Assembly: GCF_013391085.1 (NCBI RefSeq)
Contig: NZ_CP058334.1
Coordinates: 2,046,001-2,110,000 of the forward strand
Length of the DNA stretch: 64,000 bases
Origin: Natronomonas halophila
GTDB taxonomy: Archaea; Halobacteriota; Halobacteria; Halobacteriales; Haloarculaceae
Direction of reading: 5' to 3'
Shown: positions 34,139 to 44,359 of the stretch, piece by piece
Layout of the letters: every line of letters starts with the position of its first letter
How positions within the stretch are numbered: position 1 is the first letter of the stretch
Notes under the pieces: generated by a model
Database searches by the model: none
What the model was told of the DNA's origin: nothing
Seen by the model: only the letters and a program-made list of their open reading frames with translations
Position numbers and translations under genes: made by a program

Positions 34139-35173
34139 CTACAGGTGACTCAGCGGGCGGGGGTTCCGAGCGATGAGGTCGTAGCCCGAACGGAGGCCGA
34201 GCGCGACGATACCCGCGCCGAGCAGATAGACGAGTGTGGCGAGAACCGGCCCGACGTAGGGGACCAGCCCCAGCAGGGTCACGCCGACGACGCCGACCAC
34301 CAGTGCGAGATAGCGGCTCTCGACGTCGGCCCGCCCCAGCACGGCCGCTGCGACGGTATACTGGCCGTACACGCGGGCGAACCAGCCCGAGACGAGGGCG
34401 AGCATCAGCAGCGCCACCGCGAACGGCAGGCCGATAATCGTTATCGTCAGGACGACGACCGCGAGGCCGACGCCGAGGACGGCGGCCAGTCCGATGCCGA
34501 GGGTATACAGGGGCTCGGTGGCGACGGTATCGGTCGCGGCGTCGGCGAAGCCGGGAGCGATTCGGAGGAGTACAGCGCCCAACAGCAGGTCAGCGAGCAG
34601 CATGAAGCCGATAAAGCCGACGGTTAGCACCTCGGTTGGCGGTCCCAACGCGAGGTCGTCGGCGTTCTGGATGCCTCCCTCGACGGTTCCGCCCCGGTCC
34701 TGAAGCGTGCCGTAGTAGTTCAGGCTCCCGCCGACGGTCGCCGAATCGGCAAGCGTGATGCTGCCGGCGACGACGTTCGCGTCAGCGCCGACGTTTCCGG
34801 CGATGGTGACGCCCGACCCGACGGCGCCGAACGAGCGGTCGACGGTCCCGCTCTCGCCGAGGGTCGCGTTCCCCGCGTAGACGAGCGCGTTCCCCTGTAC
34901 GGTCCCGTCGATTCGCACGTTGGCGCCGTAGGCTCGAACGATGCCGGTCACTTCCCCGCCCTCGGCGATGTGGACGTCACCGCCGTAGGCACGAAGGTCA
35001 CCGTCGACGGTCCCGCGGACGACGATTTCGCCGCCGGTCGCCGTCACGCCGCTGACCGTCTCCCCGTCCTCGATGACGACGGTACCGCCTACCATCGTTT
35101 CGGCGGCCGCAACGCCGGCGAACAGCGAGAGGGCGACCGACAGCACACATACAACCAACGTGACACGTCGCAT
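34139..35173 (-). CDS. bactofilin-like polymer-forming domain membrane protein
   Basis: The 344-residue protein has a signal peptide ([20 protein letters not shown]). A series of short beta-helix turns of the bactofilin type follows ([27 protein letters not shown] and similar, about residues 30-165), then four or five membrane helices (about 180-330). The beta-helix should face outside and the C-terminus sits in the membrane. Comparable proteins are called polymer-forming cytoskeletal, but here the domain is exported, so an envelope scaffold role is more likely. Confidence 0.8.
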   Translation of the reverse strand: MRRVTLVVCVLSVALSLFAGVAAAETMVGGTVVIEDGETVSGVTATGGEIVVRGTVDGDLRAYGGDVHIAEGGEVTGIVRAYGANVRIDGTVQGNALVYAGNATLGESGTVDRSFGAVGSGVTIAGNVGADANVVAGSITLADSATVGGSLNYYGTLQDRGGTVEGGIQNADDLALGPPTEVLTVGFIGFMLLADLLLGAVLLRIAPGFADAATDTVATEPLYTLGIGLAAVLGVGLAVVVLTITIIGLPFAVALLMLALVSGWFARVYGQYTVAAAVLGRADVESRYLALVVGVVGVTLLGLVPYVGPVLATLVYLLGAGIVALGLRSGYDLIARNPRPLSHL

Positions 35174-35221
35174 ATCTTGTGCCTCACAACGCCGGCAAAA
35201 ATACGTTGGGGGCTCTCGGGA

Positions 35222-35229
35222 GGTTTATG
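35222..35229 (+). promoter_or_regulatory. TATA-like element deciding the rfcA start
   Basis: GGTTTATGG lies 25-32 bases before the ATG at 35254 and supports that start over the upstream in-frame ATG at 35179. Confidence 0.5.
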
Positions 35230-35253
35230 GCCGGCGACCCACTCCTTCCGGGC

Positions 35254-36231
35254 ATGAGTGAGGCTGCCGCCGAAACCGACCGCGGGCGGGAAATCTGGAT
35301 CGAAAAGTACCGCCCACAGACGCTCGACGAGGTCGTCGGCCACGAGGCCATTACCCAGCGCCTCAAGGAGTACATCCGACAGGAAGACCTGCCGCACCTG
35401 CTGTTTGCGGGGCCGGCCGGCACCGGCAAGACCACCTCCGCGACGGCTATCGCCAAGGAAGTCTACGGCGACGACTGGCGGGAGAACTTCCTCGAGTTGA
35501 ACGCCTCCGACCAGCGTGGTATCGACGTCGTCCGGGACCGCATCAAGAGCTTCGCCCGCGCCTCCTTTGGCGGCTACGACCACCGCATCATCTTCCTCGA
35601 CGAGGCCGACGCCCTCACGTCGGACGCCCAGTCGGCCCTCCGGCGGACGATGGAGCAGTTCTCCGATAACACTCGCTTCATCCTCTCGTGTAACTACTCC
35701 AGTCAGATTATCGACCCCATCCAGTCCCGGTGTGCCGTCTTCCGCTTCTCGCCGCTCGGCGACGACGCCGTCGAGGAGCAGATTCGCATCATCGCCGACG
35801 AGGAGGGCATCGAGATGACCGACGACGCCGTCGATGCGCTCGTCTACGCCGCCGACGGCGACATGCGGAAGGCCATCAACGGCCTGCAGGCCGCCGCCGT
35901 CATGGGCGGGGTCGTCGACGAGGAGGCCGTCTACACCATCACCTCTACCGCGCGCCCCGAGGAAATCGAGGAGATGGTCTCGAAGGCCATGCACGGTGAT
36001 TTCACCGCCGCTCGCTCCCAACTCGATACGCTCCTCCGCGATGTGGGTATCGCTGGCGGCGACATCATCGACCAGATGCACCGCTCGGTGTGGGAGTTCG
36101 GACTCGAAGAACGCGAGGCCGTTCGCCTGATGGAACGGGTCGGTGAGGCCGACTACCGGATTACGGCCGGCGCGAACGAGCAGGTGCAACTGGAAGCGTT
36201 GCTGGCGTCGCTGGCGTTGGACGAGGAGTAG
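35254..36231 (+). CDS. rfcA: replication factor C small subunit
   Basis: The 325-residue clamp-loader ATPase begins [20 protein letters not shown], the RFC box. It has Walker A GPAGTGKT, Walker [11 protein letters not shown] and the SRC motif in [12 protein letters not shown], followed by lid and collar domains. It opens PCNA (50178-50921) and loads it on primed DNA. All catalytic motifs are intact, in contrast with the paralog at 29602-30600. It is monocistronic, divergent from the bactofilin-like gene. Confidence 0.95.
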   Translation: MSEAAAETDRGREIWIEKYRPQTLDEVVGHEAITQRLKEYIRQEDLPHLLFAGPAGTGKTTSATAIAKEVYGDDWRENFLELNASDQRGIDVVRDRIKSFARASFGGYDHRIIFLDEADALTSDAQSALRRTMEQFSDNTRFILSCNYSSQIIDPIQSRCAVFRFSPLGDDAVEEQIRIIADEEGIEMTDDAVDALVYAADGDMRKAINGLQAAAVMGGVVDEEAVYTITSTARPEEIEEMVSKAMHGDFTAARSQLDTLLRDVGIAGGDIIDQMHRSVWEFGLEEREAVRLMERVGEADYRITAGANEQVQLEALLASLALDEE

Positions 36232-36314
36232 CGACAACTGTTCGGACCCCTCGTTCCGGTCAATACAGGGGACTCAGGTGTCGTTCAGTACAGCATCTCG
36301 GATTCTTGGGGCAA

Positions 36315-36437
36315 ATGTTGAACCAGTTCGGTGAGTCAGCCGAGGGTTACAGCGGAACCCAAGGAGACCAGCAAGGCAACGGAAACGGCAATGGCGATGG
36401 CAAAGGAAGTGACAAGGTCAAAACTCATAATAGGTGA
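36315..36437 (+). CDS. possible 40-residue Gly/Asn-rich peptide
   Basis: An ATG at 36315 opens a frame encoding MLNQFGESAEGYSGTQ, then a stretch of alternating Gly/Asn/Asp/Lys residues, ending in KTHNR. It lies in the 313-bp gap between rfcA and the membrane gene at 36545, in an AT-richer patch. No TATA element is obvious. It may be a real small peptide, a fragment or chance. Confidence 0.25.
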   Translation: MLNQFGESAEGYSGTQGDQQGNGNGNGDGKGSDKVKTHNR

Positions 36438-36544
36438 ATCCATTGTTGGCACAAACGCCCCGGGCTGAAGCAGAGACCCGGGTCGACCAGATTCAACTGG
36501 CGATCGTGGGTGAGGTCTAACTCACGTCTCTCAATTCATCACCT

Positions 36545-37024
36545 ATGGAATTTGTATTGGCATCGAAACGAATCCGGGATTCACGCACAGCAACCCTCAG
36601 TGCGATGCTGGTCGTGATACTCGCCCAGATCCCCATTTACGCAGTCTTCGCGGATATCCCAGTGGTCGGTGATTCATTCCTGGGTGCCGCCATACTGTGG
36701 GTCATCGGCGCACTCGTTTGGAGCGGGTACACAGCAATTCTGCTACTGGCTCCACTGGCCGATATCCGAAATCATCCGGATCGTGATTCCTGGGGGCCGT
36801 TTGAGACGCTGAACGTGTACTCCTACGTGTCCGTTCGTCAGATATGGATCCGACTGCTGCACGGAGTCTTAGGGTGTATCTTCGCGATTATCGGCACGGT
36901 ACTCTTTGTGGCGACACCGCCGCTATTGGTACTCCCAACGGTGGTAATGATGACTTCGGTCATTATGATGGGAGCGCACATTGGTGTAAAAGATCCATCA
37001 GAAGAGACGAAACGGCATCTCTGA
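36545..37024 (+). CDS. four-helix membrane protein, orphan
   Basis: The 159-residue protein has four hydrophobic stretches (about 19-38, 43-70, 108-132 and 133-150) separated by a polar loop with PDRDSWGPFETLNVYSYVS. No family is recognised. Codons and base composition are clearly less GC-biased than in neighbouring genes, which suggests a transferred gene. The flanks (36232-36544 and 37025-37423) are equally AT-rich and carry no clear gene. Confidence 0.6.
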   Translation: MEFVLASKRIRDSRTATLSAMLVVILAQIPIYAVFADIPVVGDSFLGAAILWVIGALVWSGYTAILLLAPLADIRNHPDRDSWGPFETLNVYSYVSVRQIWIRLLHGVLGCIFAIIGTVLFVATPPLLVLPTVVMMTSVIMMGAHIGVKDPSEETKRHL

Positions 37025-37423
37025 TCATCGACAATCAGAGGTCGGTACCACGTCCCACTTCACTACAAGATCCACAGCAGCCACGGCAGGTCCATCTAAT
37101 ATGCGTTCCCCATCCGGCGACTCTGTTGAAATCTCATACAAGAGATGTGAGCCAGGCCTACATCAAGATCGGACGACGCCATTGCGACGAGTTCATGATA
37201 GGCCAACTTCCTGTTCTGGCCCAGTCTCGGAAGTTGTCAGTAACCGCGTGCGAGATACAGAGTATGTAGTCAGCACGGCGGACATGTTTGTTTCATAAAG
37301 AAGGTACTGAACTAACCGCTTAGTGTGCACACTCTATTGACCAGTCGATTTGTTTATTGTATGCTGAACACAAGTCTTGGGAAGAGTTCTATGACGCCCT
37401 CACGTTTGCTGGCCCTGAACGGC
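37025..37423. other. AT-richer gene-free segment
   Basis: Only short frames without recognisable protein features occur here. The composition matches the preceding orphan membrane gene rather than the surrounding chromosome. It ends at the boundary of repeat copy 3 (GGGTAGCAT at 37424). Confidence 0.45.
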
Positions 37424-37634
37424 GGGTAGCATACGCCGACCGTAGGGAGGCGTTTCACCGCGCGAGCGAAGCGAGCGCGGGACCAAGGCCTGACCGTCGG
37501 GAAGGCCGCCGTGTCTTTTTCATCGAAGTGGTTCGAGAGTCGCCGGAGGCGACTCTCGTCATCCAGCAAATCGCCGGAGGCGATTCGCATGGATTTTTGC
37601 CGGGCGGCCGCAGGCCGCCCGTGCAAAAAGTTCG
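37424..37634 (+). repeat. modular hairpin repeat, copy 3
   Basis: The ~211-bp copy reads GGGTAGCAT, GCCGACCGTAGGGAGG, a CGCGCGAGCGAAGCGAGCGCG hairpin region, GGGACCAAGG, GGCCGCCGTGTCTTTTTCAT, CGAAGT, then an insert of two hairpins not found in the other copies (GAGAGTCGCC with GGCGACTCTC, and AATCGCC with GGCGATT), TTTTTGCC, a GGGCGGCC..GGCCGCCC hairpin and GTGCAAAAAGTTCG. Its end lies 40 bases before the alaS start and points at it, like copy 1 at the CBS gene. Confidence 0.85.
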
Positions 37635-37674
37635 CTCGAAAACCCTTTAGCCGCCCACGGGCCAAGGAAGGGTA

Positions 37675-40470
37675 ATGAGTGACCTCGACGAGGAATATCA
37701 ACTAGAGTATTTCCACGACGAGGGGTTCGTACGGAAGGAGTGTCCGTCGTGTGGGGCGCACTTCTGGACCCGCGATGAGGACCGGGAACTGTGTGGGGAA
37801 CCGCCGTGTGCCGACTACGAGTTCATCGGCGAGCCGGGTTTCGACGAGGAGTTCTCGCTGGAGGAGATGCGCGAGGCGTTCCTCTCCTTCTTCGAGGAGC
37901 ACGGCCACGAGCGTATCGACCCCTATCCCGTGGCGGCCAACCGCTGGCGCGACGACGTCCTGCTGACGCAGGCGTCGATTTACGACTTCCAGCCGCTGGT
38001 CACGTCGGGACAGACCCCGCCGCCGGCGAACCCCCTGACCGTGAGCCAGCCCTGCATCCGGATGCAGGACATCGACAACGTGGGCAAGACGGGCCGGCAC
38101 ACGATGGCCTTCGAGATGATGGCCCACCACGCCTTCAACGCCCGCGAGGACCTCGAAGACCCCGACCAGTACGCCTACGAGGGCGAGGTCTACTGGAAGG
38201 ACGAAACGGTCGAATACTGCGACACGCTGCTCGACGAACTGGGGGCGGACATCGAGGACGTCACCTACATCGAGGACCCGTGGGTCGGCGGCGGCAACGC
38301 CGGGCCCGCAATCGAAGTCATCTACCGCGGCCTCGAACTCGCCACCCTCGTCTTCATGTGCATGGAGCAGGACCCCGAGGGCGACTACGAACTGAAGGAC
38401 GGCAACACCTACTCCTTCATGGACACGTACATCGTCGACACCGGCTACGGGCTGGAGCGGTGGACGTGGATGTCCCAGGGGACGCCGACCGTCTACGAGG
38501 CGGTCTACCCCGAGATGATCGACTTTTTGAAGGACAACGCCGGCCTCGAATACACCGAGGACGAACTCGCGCTGGTCAACCGTGCGGCGCGGCTTTCGGG
38601 CCAACTCGATATCGACGACGTCGACGACGTGGAGGCCGCCCGCGACAACATCGCCGAGAAACTCGACGTCTCGACGAGTCGACTCCGCGAGTTGGTCGAA
38701 CCGCTCGAAGACATCTACGCGATTGCGGACCACAGTCGGACGCTGGCCTACATGTTCGGCGACGGCATCGTCCCCTCGAACGTCGGGACGGGCTATCTCG
38801 CACGGATGGTGCTCCGGCGGACCAAACGGCTCTGTGACAACGTCGGCGTTGACGCGCCGCTGGACGAACTCGTCGACATGCAGGCCGACCGCCTCGACTA
38901 TCAGAACCGCGATACCATCCGCGACATCGTCCGCACCGAGGTCGAGAAGTACCGCGAGACGCTCGAACGTGGCGGCCGACAGGTCGAACGCCTCGCCAGC
39001 GAGTACGCCGAGAAGGGCGAACCCATCCCGCTTGAGGAAGTACTGGAACTCTACGACTCGCAGGGTATCCAGCCCGATATGGTCGAGGAAATCGCCGACG
39101 ACCACGGCGCTGACGTCGAGATTCCGGACGACTTCTACTCGCTGGTGGCGGCCCGCCACGGCGGCGAGGAGGCTTTCGAGGAAGAGGAGGCCGTCGCCGA
39201 ACAGGAAGACCGCATCGCGGAACTCCCCGACACGGAGAAACTGTTCTACGAGGACCCCGAGCGCACCGAGTTCGAGGCCGTCGTCCTCGACGTCGTGGAG
39301 TGTGAGGACGGCGAGGGCTACGACGTCGTCCTCGACCAGACGATGTTCTACCCCGAAGGTGGTGGCCAACCGGCCGACGTCGGCACGCTGTCGTCGGACG
39401 ACGTGACTGTCGAGGTCACCGACGTACAGGAAATCGATGGCGTCGTCCTCCACCGCACCGACGGCGACCCCGGCAAGGGAGAGTTCGTCCGCGGGCAAAT
39501 CGACGGCACCCGGCGCAAGCGCCTGATGCAGCACCACACCGCGACCCACATCATCGGGCATGCGGCCCGCGAGGTACTCGGCGACCACGTCCGGCAGGCC
39601 GGCGCCCAGAAGGGCACCGACTCCTCCCGGTTCGACATCCGCCACTACGAGCGCATCTCCCGCGAGGAGGTCAAACGCATCGAGCGCGTGGCGAACGAAA
39701 TCGTCACCGACAACCTCGCGGTCAAACAGGAGTGGCCCCACCGACAGGAGGCCGAGGAGGAACACGGCTTCGACCTCTATCAGGGCGGCATCCCGCCGGG
39801 CGAACAACTGCGTCTCATCCACGTCGCCGAGGACGTTCAGGCCTGTGCGGGTACCCACGTCACCCGGACGGGCGACATCGGCACCATCAAAATCCTCTCG
39901 ACGGAGCGCGTGCAGGACGGCGTCGAACGGCTGGTCTTCGCGGCGGGCGACGCCGCCATCGAGGCCACCCAGCGCACCGAGGACGCCCTCTACGATGCGG
40001 CCGATACCCTCGACGTCTCGCCCCAGGAGGTCCCCGACACCGCCGAGCGGTTCTTCACCGAGTGGAAGGAACGCGGCAAGCAGATCGAGGACCTCAAGGA
40101 GCAACTCGCCGAGGTGCGCGCCCAGGGCGGCGGCAGCGAGGGCGAGGAGGTCGACCTCGGCGATGCGACGGCGGTCATCCAGCGCGTCGACGCCGACATG
40201 GACGAACTCCGGGCGACGGCCAACGCCCTCGTCGAGGAGGGCAAGGTCGCGGTCCTCGGTAGCGGACGGGACGGCGCGACCTTCGTCGTCGCCGTGCCCG
40301 ACGACGTCGACCTCAACGCGGGCGCGGTCGTCAGCGAACTCGCAGCCAAGGTCGGCGGCGGCGGTGGCGGCCCGCCGGACTTCGCACAGGGCGGCGGCCC
40401 CGAGACCGACAAGCTTGACGACGCGCTGGAGGAGGCCCCCGACGTGCTGCGGCAGCTCCGCGAAGCCTGA
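37675..40470 (+). CDS. alaS: alanyl-tRNA synthetase
   Basis: The 931-residue archaeal AlaRS starts with a zinc-like module ([23 protein letters not shown]) typical of archaeal forms. The class II catalytic domain comes next ([21 protein letters not shown], then [24 protein letters not shown]), then the editing domain with [17 protein letters not shown] and CAGTHV zinc ligands, and a C-terminal DHHA1/C-Ala part with a [15 protein letters not shown] loop. It charges tRNA-Ala and hydrolyses mischarged Ser and Gly. The short leader between repeat copy 3 and the ATG contains CCCTTTAG as a possible weak promoter element. Confidence 0.96.
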   Translation: MSDLDEEYQLEYFHDEGFVRKECPSCGAHFWTRDEDRELCGEPPCADYEFIGEPGFDEEFSLEEMREAFLSFFEEHGHERIDPYPVAANRWRDDVLLTQASIYDFQPLVTSGQTPPPANPLTVSQPCIRMQDIDNVGKTGRHTMAFEMMAHHAFNAREDLEDPDQYAYEGEVYWKDETVEYCDTLLDELGADIEDVTYIEDPWVGGGNAGPAIEVIYRGLELATLVFMCMEQDPEGDYELKDGNTYSFMDTYIVDTGYGLERWTWMSQGTPTVYEAVYPEMIDFLKDNAGLEYTEDELALVNRAARLSGQLDIDDVDDVEAARDNIAEKLDVSTSRLRELVEPLEDIYAIADHSRTLAYMFGDGIVPSNVGTGYLARMVLRRTKRLCDNVGVDAPLDELVDMQADRLDYQNRDTIRDIVRTEVEKYRETLERGGRQVERLASEYAEKGEPIPLEEVLELYDSQGIQPDMVEEIADDHGADVEIPDDFYSLVAARHGGEEAFEEEEAVAEQEDRIAELPDTEKLFYEDPERTEFEAVVLDVVECEDGEGYDVVLDQTMFYPEGGGQPADVGTLSSDDVTVEVTDVQEIDGVVLHRTDGDPGKGEFVRGQIDGTRRKRLMQHHTATHIIGHAAREVLGDHVRQAGAQKGTDSSRFDIRHYERISREEVKRIERVANEIVTDNLAVKQEWPHRQEAEEEHGFDLYQGGIPPGEQLRLIHVAEDVQACAGTHVTRTGDIGTIKILSTERVQDGVERLVFAAGDAAIEATQRTEDALYDAADTLDVSPQEVPDTAERFFTEWKERGKQIEDLKEQLAEVRAQGGGSEGEEVDLGDATAVIQRVDADMDELRATANALVEEGKVAVLGSGRDGATFVVAVPDDVDLNAGAVVSELAAKVGGGGGGPPDFAQGGGPETDKLDDALEEAPDVLRQLREA

Positions 40471-40612
40471 AGGAGCCCGGTTTCGACGGGGCTCTCCCGA
40501 ACATGTTCCGTTTCGGATTTAGAAAGCTAATAAAACGCCAGCGATAGACGGGTTAAGGTCCCCGCGTATACGCGGCAGACGCCCTTTTGTGGTTCGGTCG
40601 GAGAAACGGACG

Positions 40613-41620
40613 ATGCCGAAGCCGACGTGTGCGTCGTTAGGAGTCGTGGTCGCGGTCGCGCTGGCCACCAGTATCGTGATTCTCACGGGGGCGGCGGCGC
40701 CCGCGGCAGCCAACCACGGCGACCTCGGGAACCTCACCATCACGCTCCCCGAGGCGTCCGACCACCAACCGGGCGACCGGAACCCCGAGGGGGCGACGGT
40801 CCGGTACTTCTTCCAGGGAACCGACGCCTTCGCGGAGGCCGGCGCACCCAACGGGGCGACTCTCGATGCAATCGTCGTCGAAAGCGAGGGCGTTGACTTT
40901 TCGGCCTGCGGCGTCGGCAATATCGCCGCCTTCGGCCTCGACCGCGGGGGCAACAACTCCGGCACCCAGAGCGACAAGGACCTCGTCCAGCACATGAAGA
41001 CCAACGACTTCCGCGAAAGCGGGCTCTACCTCCGGTTCTATCAGGAGAGCGACTTCGGCGGTGACCCCGTCTTCGTCAACCCCGAGGACGCGATTCGGGC
41101 CCAGCAGGGCGCCGGCTCGTCGGACGGCCCCTGCTACACGATGCCCGAAGCGCCCGGCTGGTACCAGATGACCGGCTACCTCAACGGGACGAACCCCGAG
41201 GGCGAGTACGTCGAGGAGGACACCACCTCGCATTACTTCTACGTCTGTGATTGTGAGAGCGAGGCCGACGCCCGCGAACAACTCGGCCCGCCGCCGTCGG
41301 CGGAGGGGGCCTCGACTCAAACGAGCACGCCGATACCCGAGACGCCGACCGCCACGGCGACCGCGACCGCAGCGACGACCGACGCACCGTCGACACCGAC
41401 CGCTGCGAGGACCGAAACGGCGGTGCCGACCGCGACGCTCGCGGCCCAACCCACCGCGACGGCGACGCCGGCCACGACCGACACGGAGAGCGGCGGCCAA
41501 CCGTCGGATGGCGACGGCGGCCTTCGTGAGACACCGACACCCGGCAGCGGCGCCGGGTTCGGTCTCGGCGTGACCGCACTGGCGCTGGCCGCAATCGCCC
41601 TTCTGGCGGGGCGGTCCTGA
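40613..41620 (+). CDS. exported protein with Thr/Pro-rich stalk and PGF-CTERM-like anchor
   Basis: The 335-residue protein (ATG of MPKPTCASLG) has a signal peptide ending near AAAPAAANHG. A folded extracellular domain with several cysteines spans about residues 35-225. A stalk of threonine, alanine and proline repeats comes next, with many potential O-glycosylation sites, and the end is TPGSGAGFGLG followed by a hydrophobic helix and R-S. That ending resembles the archaeosortase-processed PGF-CTERM tripartite signal, though the PGF triplet reads PGS. The domain function is unknown; it should be a surface protein. Confidence 0.78.
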   Translation: MPKPTCASLGVVVAVALATSIVILTGAAAPAAANHGDLGNLTITLPEASDHQPGDRNPEGATVRYFFQGTDAFAEAGAPNGATLDAIVVESEGVDFSACGVGNIAAFGLDRGGNNSGTQSDKDLVQHMKTNDFRESGLYLRFYQESDFGGDPVFVNPEDAIRAQQGAGSSDGPCYTMPEAPGWYQMTGYLNGTNPEGEYVEEDTTSHYFYVCDCESEADAREQLGPPPSAEGASTQTSTPIPETPTATATATAATTDAPSTPTAARTETAVPTATLAAQPTATATPATTDTESGGQPSDGDGGLRETPTPGSGAGFGLGVTALALAAIALLAGRS

Positions 41621-41681
41621 CGTGTCGGCGTAGCGTCCGGTGGCCACAGGGTATAGGGGACTGCCGCGCGAGCTAGCCACT

Positions 41682-42035
41682 ATGGCAATCCCGTTTGTCG
41701 GCTCGATAGTCGCGTTCCTCGTCGCATTGCTCGTCGGCGGTCTGGCGATTTATATCAGCGCCAGGGTCATCGCCGACGTCGACGACTACAGCCACGCGGT
41801 TATCACCGCCCTGCTTGGGGCCATCGCGTGGGCGCTGACGTCGTGGATTCCCCTCATCGGCCTTATAATCGCCCTCATCGCATGGGTCTGGGTCATCAAA
41901 TGGCGCTACCCGGGCGGCTGGGTCGACGCGGCGATTATCGGTGCCGTCGCGTGGGTGTCGGCACTGGTCATCCTCTATGTTCTCAACACGGTGCTGGACC
42001 TCGGCGTCGGCGCCTTCGGCGTGCCCGGCGTGTAG
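41682..42035 (+). CDS. small membrane protein, 3-4 helices
   Basis: The 117-residue protein from the ATG of MAIPFVGSIVAF has three or four helices (about 4-27, 37-70 and 80-105). The function is unknown. It is 61 bases downstream of the surface-protein gene on the same strand. Confidence 0.65.
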   Translation: MAIPFVGSIVAFLVALLVGGLAIYISARVIADVDDYSHAVITALLGAIAWALTSWIPLIGLIIALIAWVWVIKWRYPGGWVDAAIIGAVAWVSALVILYVLNTVLDLGVGAFGVPGV

Positions 42036-42069
42036 GCCAGCGGCTCCGGGTTAGGGCGGAACGTCGGCG

Positions 42070-42753
42070 TTATTCTTCGGTTTCGCTCTCTTCGGCCTCG
42101 CTTCCGCTTCCGAGGCCAAGCTCGTCCATGCGGTCTTCGAGCTGGTCGAAGCGGTCGGCCTGCTCTTCGAACTGCTCGGAGAGTTCGTCGAGTTGGTCCT
42201 CGAAGCGGTCGGCGAGTTCATCGGCCTGTTCTTCGAGTTGCTCTCGGGCCTCCTCGGTCTGTTCGTCGAGTTCCTCCTGGAGGTCCTCGAACTGCTCGGT
42301 GACCTCTTCGAGGGAGTCGACCAGTTGGTCTTCGAGGCCTTCGTTGAGGTCCACGAGCAGGTCGATTTGCTCCGAGAGGTTCTCGAGGGTGTCCTCGCTG
42401 AACTCGTCGTAGGTCTCGCCGAGGGCGTCGTACTCCTCGTCGACGGTGTCGAAGGCCTGTTCCTGCTGTTCTTCGAGGGTATCGAACGTCTCGTCGACGG
42501 ACTCCCGAAGGTCATCGAGCGTCGCGGATTCCCCGGAGATGGCTTCAGCGGCGTCCAGCGACGTGTGGACCGACTCGCGGGTGAGGTTGAGGGCCCGCCC
42601 CTGGAGTTCCTGCTGTGTTTCGGCGCCCGCATGGAGGCTGTCGCCGACTTCCCGGGGAACCGAAAGCGCGCTTTCGAGGGCGTCCTCGGTCTGTCTGATG
42701 GTGTTCCGCTGCAACTCGAAGAGCGTACTAAGTGGTGAGTTGTCGTCGCTCAT
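42070..42753 (-). CDS. long acidic coiled-coil protein
   Basis: The 227-residue protein (ATG of MSDDNSPLSTLFELQ) is nearly all heptad-rich helix with a strong Glu/Asp/Gln/Leu bias from about residue 75 to 215, ending in a Glu/Ser tail. There are no membrane segments or catalytic motifs. The N-terminal LFELQRNTIRQTEDALESAL segment recalls amphipathic helices that coat storage granules (phasin-like), but this is only a suggestion. It is monocistronic and convergent with the membrane protein gene at 41682. Confidence 0.72.
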   Translation of the reverse strand: MSDDNSPLSTLFELQRNTIRQTEDALESALSVPREVGDSLHAGAETQQELQGRALNLTRESVHTSLDAAEAISGESATLDDLRESVDETFDTLEEQQEQAFDTVDEEYDALGETYDEFSEDTLENLSEQIDLLVDLNEGLEDQLVDSLEEVTEQFEDLQEELDEQTEEAREQLEEQADELADRFEDQLDELSEQFEEQADRFDQLEDRMDELGLGSGSEAEESETEE

Positions 42754-43060
42754 GGCTGCCTGACGGTTCGGCGGCAAGAACTTTAACCTTTGCCGTAAAT
42801 AACCTTTTAATGTCTCTCAATGTCTTTAGTTGGTGATGCTGGTTTTCGGGTCGGCGGCGTCCGCGAAAGGGGCTGGCGGCCGTCGACGGGCGAAATCGGT
42901 CCGTGTGGCCCCGCAGCACGCTTGAAAGGCTTAAAGTTACGTACCCGAGATACCGAACTGTGAGAGCGAGCGTGGTGCCGGGTTCCGGCCACAGTCGGCG
43001 GCTTTCGCGGCAAGCCACGCCCGCGTCGGTTCAGTCGGACGAGTTCCCGGGAGACGACAC
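42754..43060. other. intergenic region, divergent promoters
   Basis: This 307-bp gap lies between two divergent genes (coiled-coil protein on minus, DUF445 protein on plus). It contains AT-rich TAACCTTTTAATG at 42801-42813, which may serve the minus-strand gene, and GGCTTAAAGTTACG at about 42929-42942. No gene is seen. Confidence 0.4.
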
Positions 43061-44359
43061 ATGAACGGACTGCTCCCCGCGTTGCCCTACGGCCTGCAAT
43101 GGCGCCTGATACTCATCCCACTCATCACGGGCGTCATCGGCTACGGCACCAACTGGGTCGCCATCCGCCTGCTGTTCTACCCGACGGAGTTCGTCGGGAT
43201 TCGGATGCCCGGCCTCAAGCAGGTGGCCCCCGCGCTGCCGCGCAAACTCAAGCAGATTCCCGGCATCATCGAGGGGCGTCTCGGCTGGCAGGGCATCATC
43301 CCCTCGCGGTCCGCCCGGATGGGCACCATCGCCGCCGAGAAGGGCATCGCCAAAATCGCGACCGAACGGGAGTTCTACGAGACGTTCGACCCCGAGCGCA
43401 TCGCCCGCCACATCGTGACCAACTCCGAGGACGAGATTCGCGAACTCACCGAGGAGGTCCTCGAAGAGGAACACCCCGAACTGTGGCACAACACCCCCCG
43501 GGCCGTCCGGGAGGTGATTCACGCCCGCGTGCAGTCGAAACTCCCGGCTATCGCCGAGAAAATCACCGAGCGCATCGGCGACAACATCGACGAACTGCTG
43601 GATATCAACCAGATGATTACGAACCACCTCGACGAGAACCCCGAACTACTCAACCGCCTGTTCATCGAGGTGGGTGAACACGAACTCAAGTTCATCATCA
43701 ACTCCGGCTTCCTGCTGGGGACGGTGCTCGGCTGTTTCTCGATACCGTTCTTCCTCTATATCGACGCGTGGTGGGTCCTGCCCGTCTGTGGGGTCGCCGT
43801 CGGCTATCTGACGAACTGGATCGCGCTCAAGATAATCTTCCTGCCCATCGAAGAGCGGAAACTCGGCCCCTTCAGCCTGCAGGGACTGTTCATCAAACGG
43901 CAGGGCGAAGTCGCCGAGGAGTACGCCGATATCGTCTCTCAGGAAGTGGTTACCATCGGCAACGTCGCGAAGAACCTCATGCACGGCACCCAGTCGGACC
44001 GCACCCGGAAGATGGTTCGCGATGCCATCCGCCCGGAGGTCGACCACGCGGTCGGCGTGGCCGGACCGTTTATCCGTATCACGACCGGTAGCGAAGGATA
44101 CGAACGCATCCGGGAGTCCTTCGCCTCCGAGAGCGTCGAACGAACCATCGAACCGCTACAGGACCCCGAATTCAACGAGGAACGAAGCGAGGCCATCAAG
44201 GAACTCATGACCGACCGAATCCGCAACCTCTCCTCGCGGGACTTCGTCGGCCTGCTCCGGCCGGCCTTCGTCGAGGACGAATGGATGCTCATTCTGCTCG
44301 GGGCCATCCTCGGCTTCATCGCCGGGTGGCTTCAGTTACTGGTGGTGACCGCGGTATGA
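43061..44359 (+). CDS. DUF445-family membrane protein
   Basis: The 432-residue protein has N-terminal helices (LILIPLITGVIGYGTNWVAIRLLFYP), a central hydrophobic pair (FLLGTVLGCFSIPFFLYIDAWWVLPVCGVAVGYLTNWIALKIIF) and a C-terminal anchor (MLILLGAILGFIAGWLQLLVV). The duplicated motif G(Y)xTNW(I/V)A(I/L)(R/K)..F(Y/L)P is the DUF445 signature, occurring twice. The function is unknown. Its stop overlaps the start of the next gene by ATGA. Confidence 0.88.
   Translation: MNGLLPALPYGLQWRLILIPLITGVIGYGTNWVAIRLLFYPTEFVGIRMPGLKQVAPALPRKLKQIPGIIEGRLGWQGIIPSRSARMGTIAAEKGIAKIATEREFYETFDPERIARHIVTNSEDEIRELTEEVLEEEHPELWHNTPRAVREVIHARVQSKLPAIAEKITERIGDNIDELLDINQMITNHLDENPELLNRLFIEVGEHELKFIINSGFLLGTVLGCFSIPFFLYIDAWWVLPVCGVAVGYLTNWIALKIIFLPIEERKLGPFSLQGLFIKRQGEVAEEYADIVSQEVVTIGNVAKNLMHGTQSDRTRKMVRDAIRPEVDHAVGVAGPFIRITTGSEGYERIRESFASESVERTIEPLQDPEFNEERSEAIKELMTDRIRNLSSRDFVGLLRPAFVEDEWMLILLGAILGFIAGWLQLLVVTAV

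Noticed and set aside
37101-37298. A 65-codon frame in the AT-richer gap before repeat copy 3
   Set aside because: It shows no domain, no promoter and no haloarchaeal codon bias; it may be a fragment, but there is nothing to support a gene.
37702-40104. An 800-codon open frame antisense to alaS
   Set aside because: It covers most of alaS in reverse and has no family features; it is a shadow frame.
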